This document shows, piece by piece, positions 7,335 to 8,285 of a stretch of DNA of 8,285 nucleotides. The position numbers and the translations under genes are program-made. Below the pieces are notes generated by a model, which saw only the letters and a list, made by a program, of their open reading frames with translations, ran no database searches and had not been told where the DNA came from. Every line of letters starts with the position of its first letter. Position 1 is the first letter of the stretch. The stretch covers positions 1-8,285 of the forward strand of contig JAACEH010000185.1 in assembly GCA_011682595.1 (NCBI GenBank), read 5' to 3'. Source of the DNA: Anaerolineaceae bacterium. GTDB taxonomy: Bacteria; Planctomycetota; Phycisphaerae; FEN-1346; JAACEH01.

Positions 7335-7979
7335 TCATTCGTCGAATTGCGGTTGCGGCGGCATCTGCAGAACCATTCCCTCGCGAATCGATTCCGGGGC
7401 GCGGAGCTGGTGGCGATTCATCTCGAATATCTTGGTGTACATGGCGCTGTCGCCGTAGTACCGCCGGGCGATCCTGATCAGCGTGTCGCCGCGCTGAACG
7501 GTGTAGACTCTTGGCGTAAGGGTCCGTTCGCGGCGGCCGGCCGACTGCCGACGCTGCTTGGCCGGCATACGGATTCTCTGGCCGGGACGGATCCTGTCGG
7601 TCAAGCCGGGGTTGGCATGGCGGATGTCTTCGACGTACGAGGCGTCGCCGTAGCGGGCCAGGGCGATGTCATAGAGCGAGTCGCCGGCCTTGACTTCGTA
7701 CATGTTGCGGGCGGCCGTCCATTCGTCGCGGATACGAATTTCCTTGCCCTTGGGTCTTTCGGTTCGCAGCACGAGTCCCTCGACCGGTGGCGGCTTGCGC
7801 ACCGGCCCTTCGGCGACCTTGCGGGCCGAGGGCTGCCCTTTCTGCCCGGCCGGCCCGGCGACCGCTTGTTCGCCGTCCTCGCCGCCCGACCGGAGACTGA
7901 TGACGCCGAAGTAGACGGCTGCGGCGGGAATGGCCGAAAGCAGAAGGACAAGGGCCAGGATTGCCAGAAGACGTTTCAC
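7335..7979 (-). CDS. Membrane-anchored protein with two LysM domains
   Basis: A 214-residue protein. The GTG at 7979 gives a typical N-terminus: MKR, then a hydrophobic segment at about residues 4-26 that would be an uncleaved anchor or a signal peptide. A Pro/Gly/Lys-rich linker follows (about 30-90). LysM 1 spans 93-139 (YEVKAGDSLYDIALARYGD to RIRMP) and LysM 2 spans 157-207 (YTVQRGDTLIRIARRYYGD to VLQMP). LysM modules bind N-acetylglucosamine-containing polymers such as peptidoglycan, so the protein probably tethers membrane to cell wall or holds an envelope complex. No enzyme domain is present. The start has only a weak GAGAG box, which lies in a hairpin (7984-8000). A -10 element is seen at 8026-8031. 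Confidence 0.9.
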   Translation of the reverse strand: MKRLLAILALVLLLSAIPAAAVYFGVISLRSGGEDGEQAVAGPAGQKGQPSARKVAEGPVRKPPPVEGLVLRTERPKGKEIRIRDEWTAARNMYEVKAGDSLYDIALARYGDASYVEDIRHANPGLTDRIRPGQRIRMPAKQRRQSAGRRERTLTPRVYTVQRGDTLIRIARRYYGDSAMYTKIFEMNRHQLRAPESIREGMVLQMPPQPQFDE

Positions 7980-7983
7980 GATG

Positions 7984-8000
7984 GTCTCTCGCTAAGAGAC
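7984..8000 (-). promoter_or_regulatory. Hairpin covering the LysM ribosome-binding site
   Basis: GTCTCT and AGAGAC pair perfectly around a 5-nt loop, ending 4 nt before the GTG start. The AGAGAC arm contains the only purine-rich stretch (GAGAG) that could serve as a ribosome-binding box, so folding would hide it. Translation control is inferred, not shown. Confidence 0.35.
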
Positions 8001-8025
8001 TGATGAGGCATAGCTCTCCAGGCAT

Positions 8026-8054
8026 ATTATCGGCCTGCGGGGCGGATAGCTACA
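8026..8054 (-). promoter_or_regulatory. Possible promoter of the LysM gene
   Basis: GATAAT (8026-8031) on the minus strand matches the -10 consensus at five of six bases and would start a transcript near 8019, giving a 40-nt leader. The -35 position (TGTAGC, 8049-8054, 17-bp spacing) is poor, so this promoter would need an activator or another sigma factor, or is a chance match. Confidence 0.3.
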
Positions 8055-8089
8055 GTCCAGGAAGAAAAATCGTTCCGTAATTCCGGTTG

Positions 8090-8119
8090 TTGGGGCCCCA
8101 AGGCCGCCTTGCTGCGGCC
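8090..8119. repeat. GC-rich palindrome and adjoining hairpin
   Basis: TTGGGGCCCCAA (8090-8101) is a perfect 12-bp palindrome. Directly next to it, GGCCGC (8102-8107) pairs with GCGGCC (8114-8119) around CTTGCT. They lie between the LysM promoter region and repeat copy B. No T run follows, so a terminator for an upstream gene outside the window is possible but unproven. Confidence 0.35.
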
Positions 8120-8148
8120 GGCTGCAAAGTCCGGGGGGCTGCGTTGTG

Positions 8149-8285
8149 GGGTGCAGGTCACGTTTGTAGGTGGATTTTTCATGCGACGGGGTGGCATGGG
8201 CTGCTTGCCAGCCCAGGTCGTGGAATCACGGAACATGCGTCGCCAGCGACGCATGCCACCCCCGTCGGGTCTGTTGACCAGATCT
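8149..8285 (-). mobile_element. MITE-like repeat, copy B, inverted and cut by window edge
   Basis: The reverse complement of this segment matches 4270-4406 over 137 bp with five mismatches. It holds the cloverleaf core and one end, including ACCTACAAACGTGACCTGC and GCACCC, after which similarity stops (A continues TACCCG, B continues CACAAC). The window ends inside the element, so the second inverted end lies outside. It is upstream of the LysM gene. It shows that copy A is one of a dispersed family, not a unique structure. Confidence 0.75.

Noticed and set aside
7185..8003. Plus-strand open frame opposite the LysM gene
   Set aside because: The minus-strand frame encodes two clear LysM domains and an anchor; this frame shows nothing.
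4228..8285. CRISPR array or integron-type repeat array
   Set aside because: Only two copies about 4 kb apart and in opposite orientation, without spacers, cas genes or an integrase.

Overview
The window looks like chromosomal housekeeping sequence from a GC-rich bacterium, most likely a planctomycete (Planctomycetota). The best clue is the EF-Tu at the left edge. Its switch I segment lacks the usual RGIT stretch and reads [16 protein letters not shown], a form I recall from planctomycete EF-Tu proteins such as that of Rhodopirellula; this is from memory, not a search. Wide gene spacing, a transglutaminase-like protein typical of large environmental genomes, and short structured repeats fit that picture without proving it. 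All confident genes are on the minus strand.

Layout, left to right. 1-1106: tuf (EF-Tu), 3' end cut off by the window. 1197-1272: tRNA-Thr(GGT), just upstream of tuf and probably co-transcribed with it from a strong -35/-10 promoter (1347-1375) preceded by an A/T-rich perfect inverted repeat. 1521-1652: a 43-codon unrecognised gene. 1752-3812: a 686-residue transglutaminase-like cysteine-protease-fold protein. 4044-4210: tRNA-Arg(CCG) with terminator and probable promoter. 4228-4417: a small MITE-like element with terminal inverted repeats and a cloverleaf-like core. 4446-5598: bioF (biotin synthesis), whose frame breaks about 40 codons before its natural end. 5599-6313: about 700 bp with little in it except a possible 27-residue hydrophobic peptide gene and a perfect hairpin. 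6314-7219: a DUF72 (YecE-family) protein. 7335-7979: a membrane-anchored protein with two LysM domains. 8149-8285: a second, inverted copy of the MITE-like element, cut off by the window end.

The genes do not form one pathway. tRNA-Thr and tuf are a translation unit. The transglutaminase, bioF, DUF72 and LysM genes seem to be separate transcription units, except that LysM and DUF72 (115 bp apart, same strand) could be joined. I see no defence, secretion, phage or CRISPR system. The features most worth a second look are the inverted pair of cloverleaf repeats, the bioF frame break beside one of them, the divergent EF-Tu switch I, and two short coding regions easily missed by annotation.
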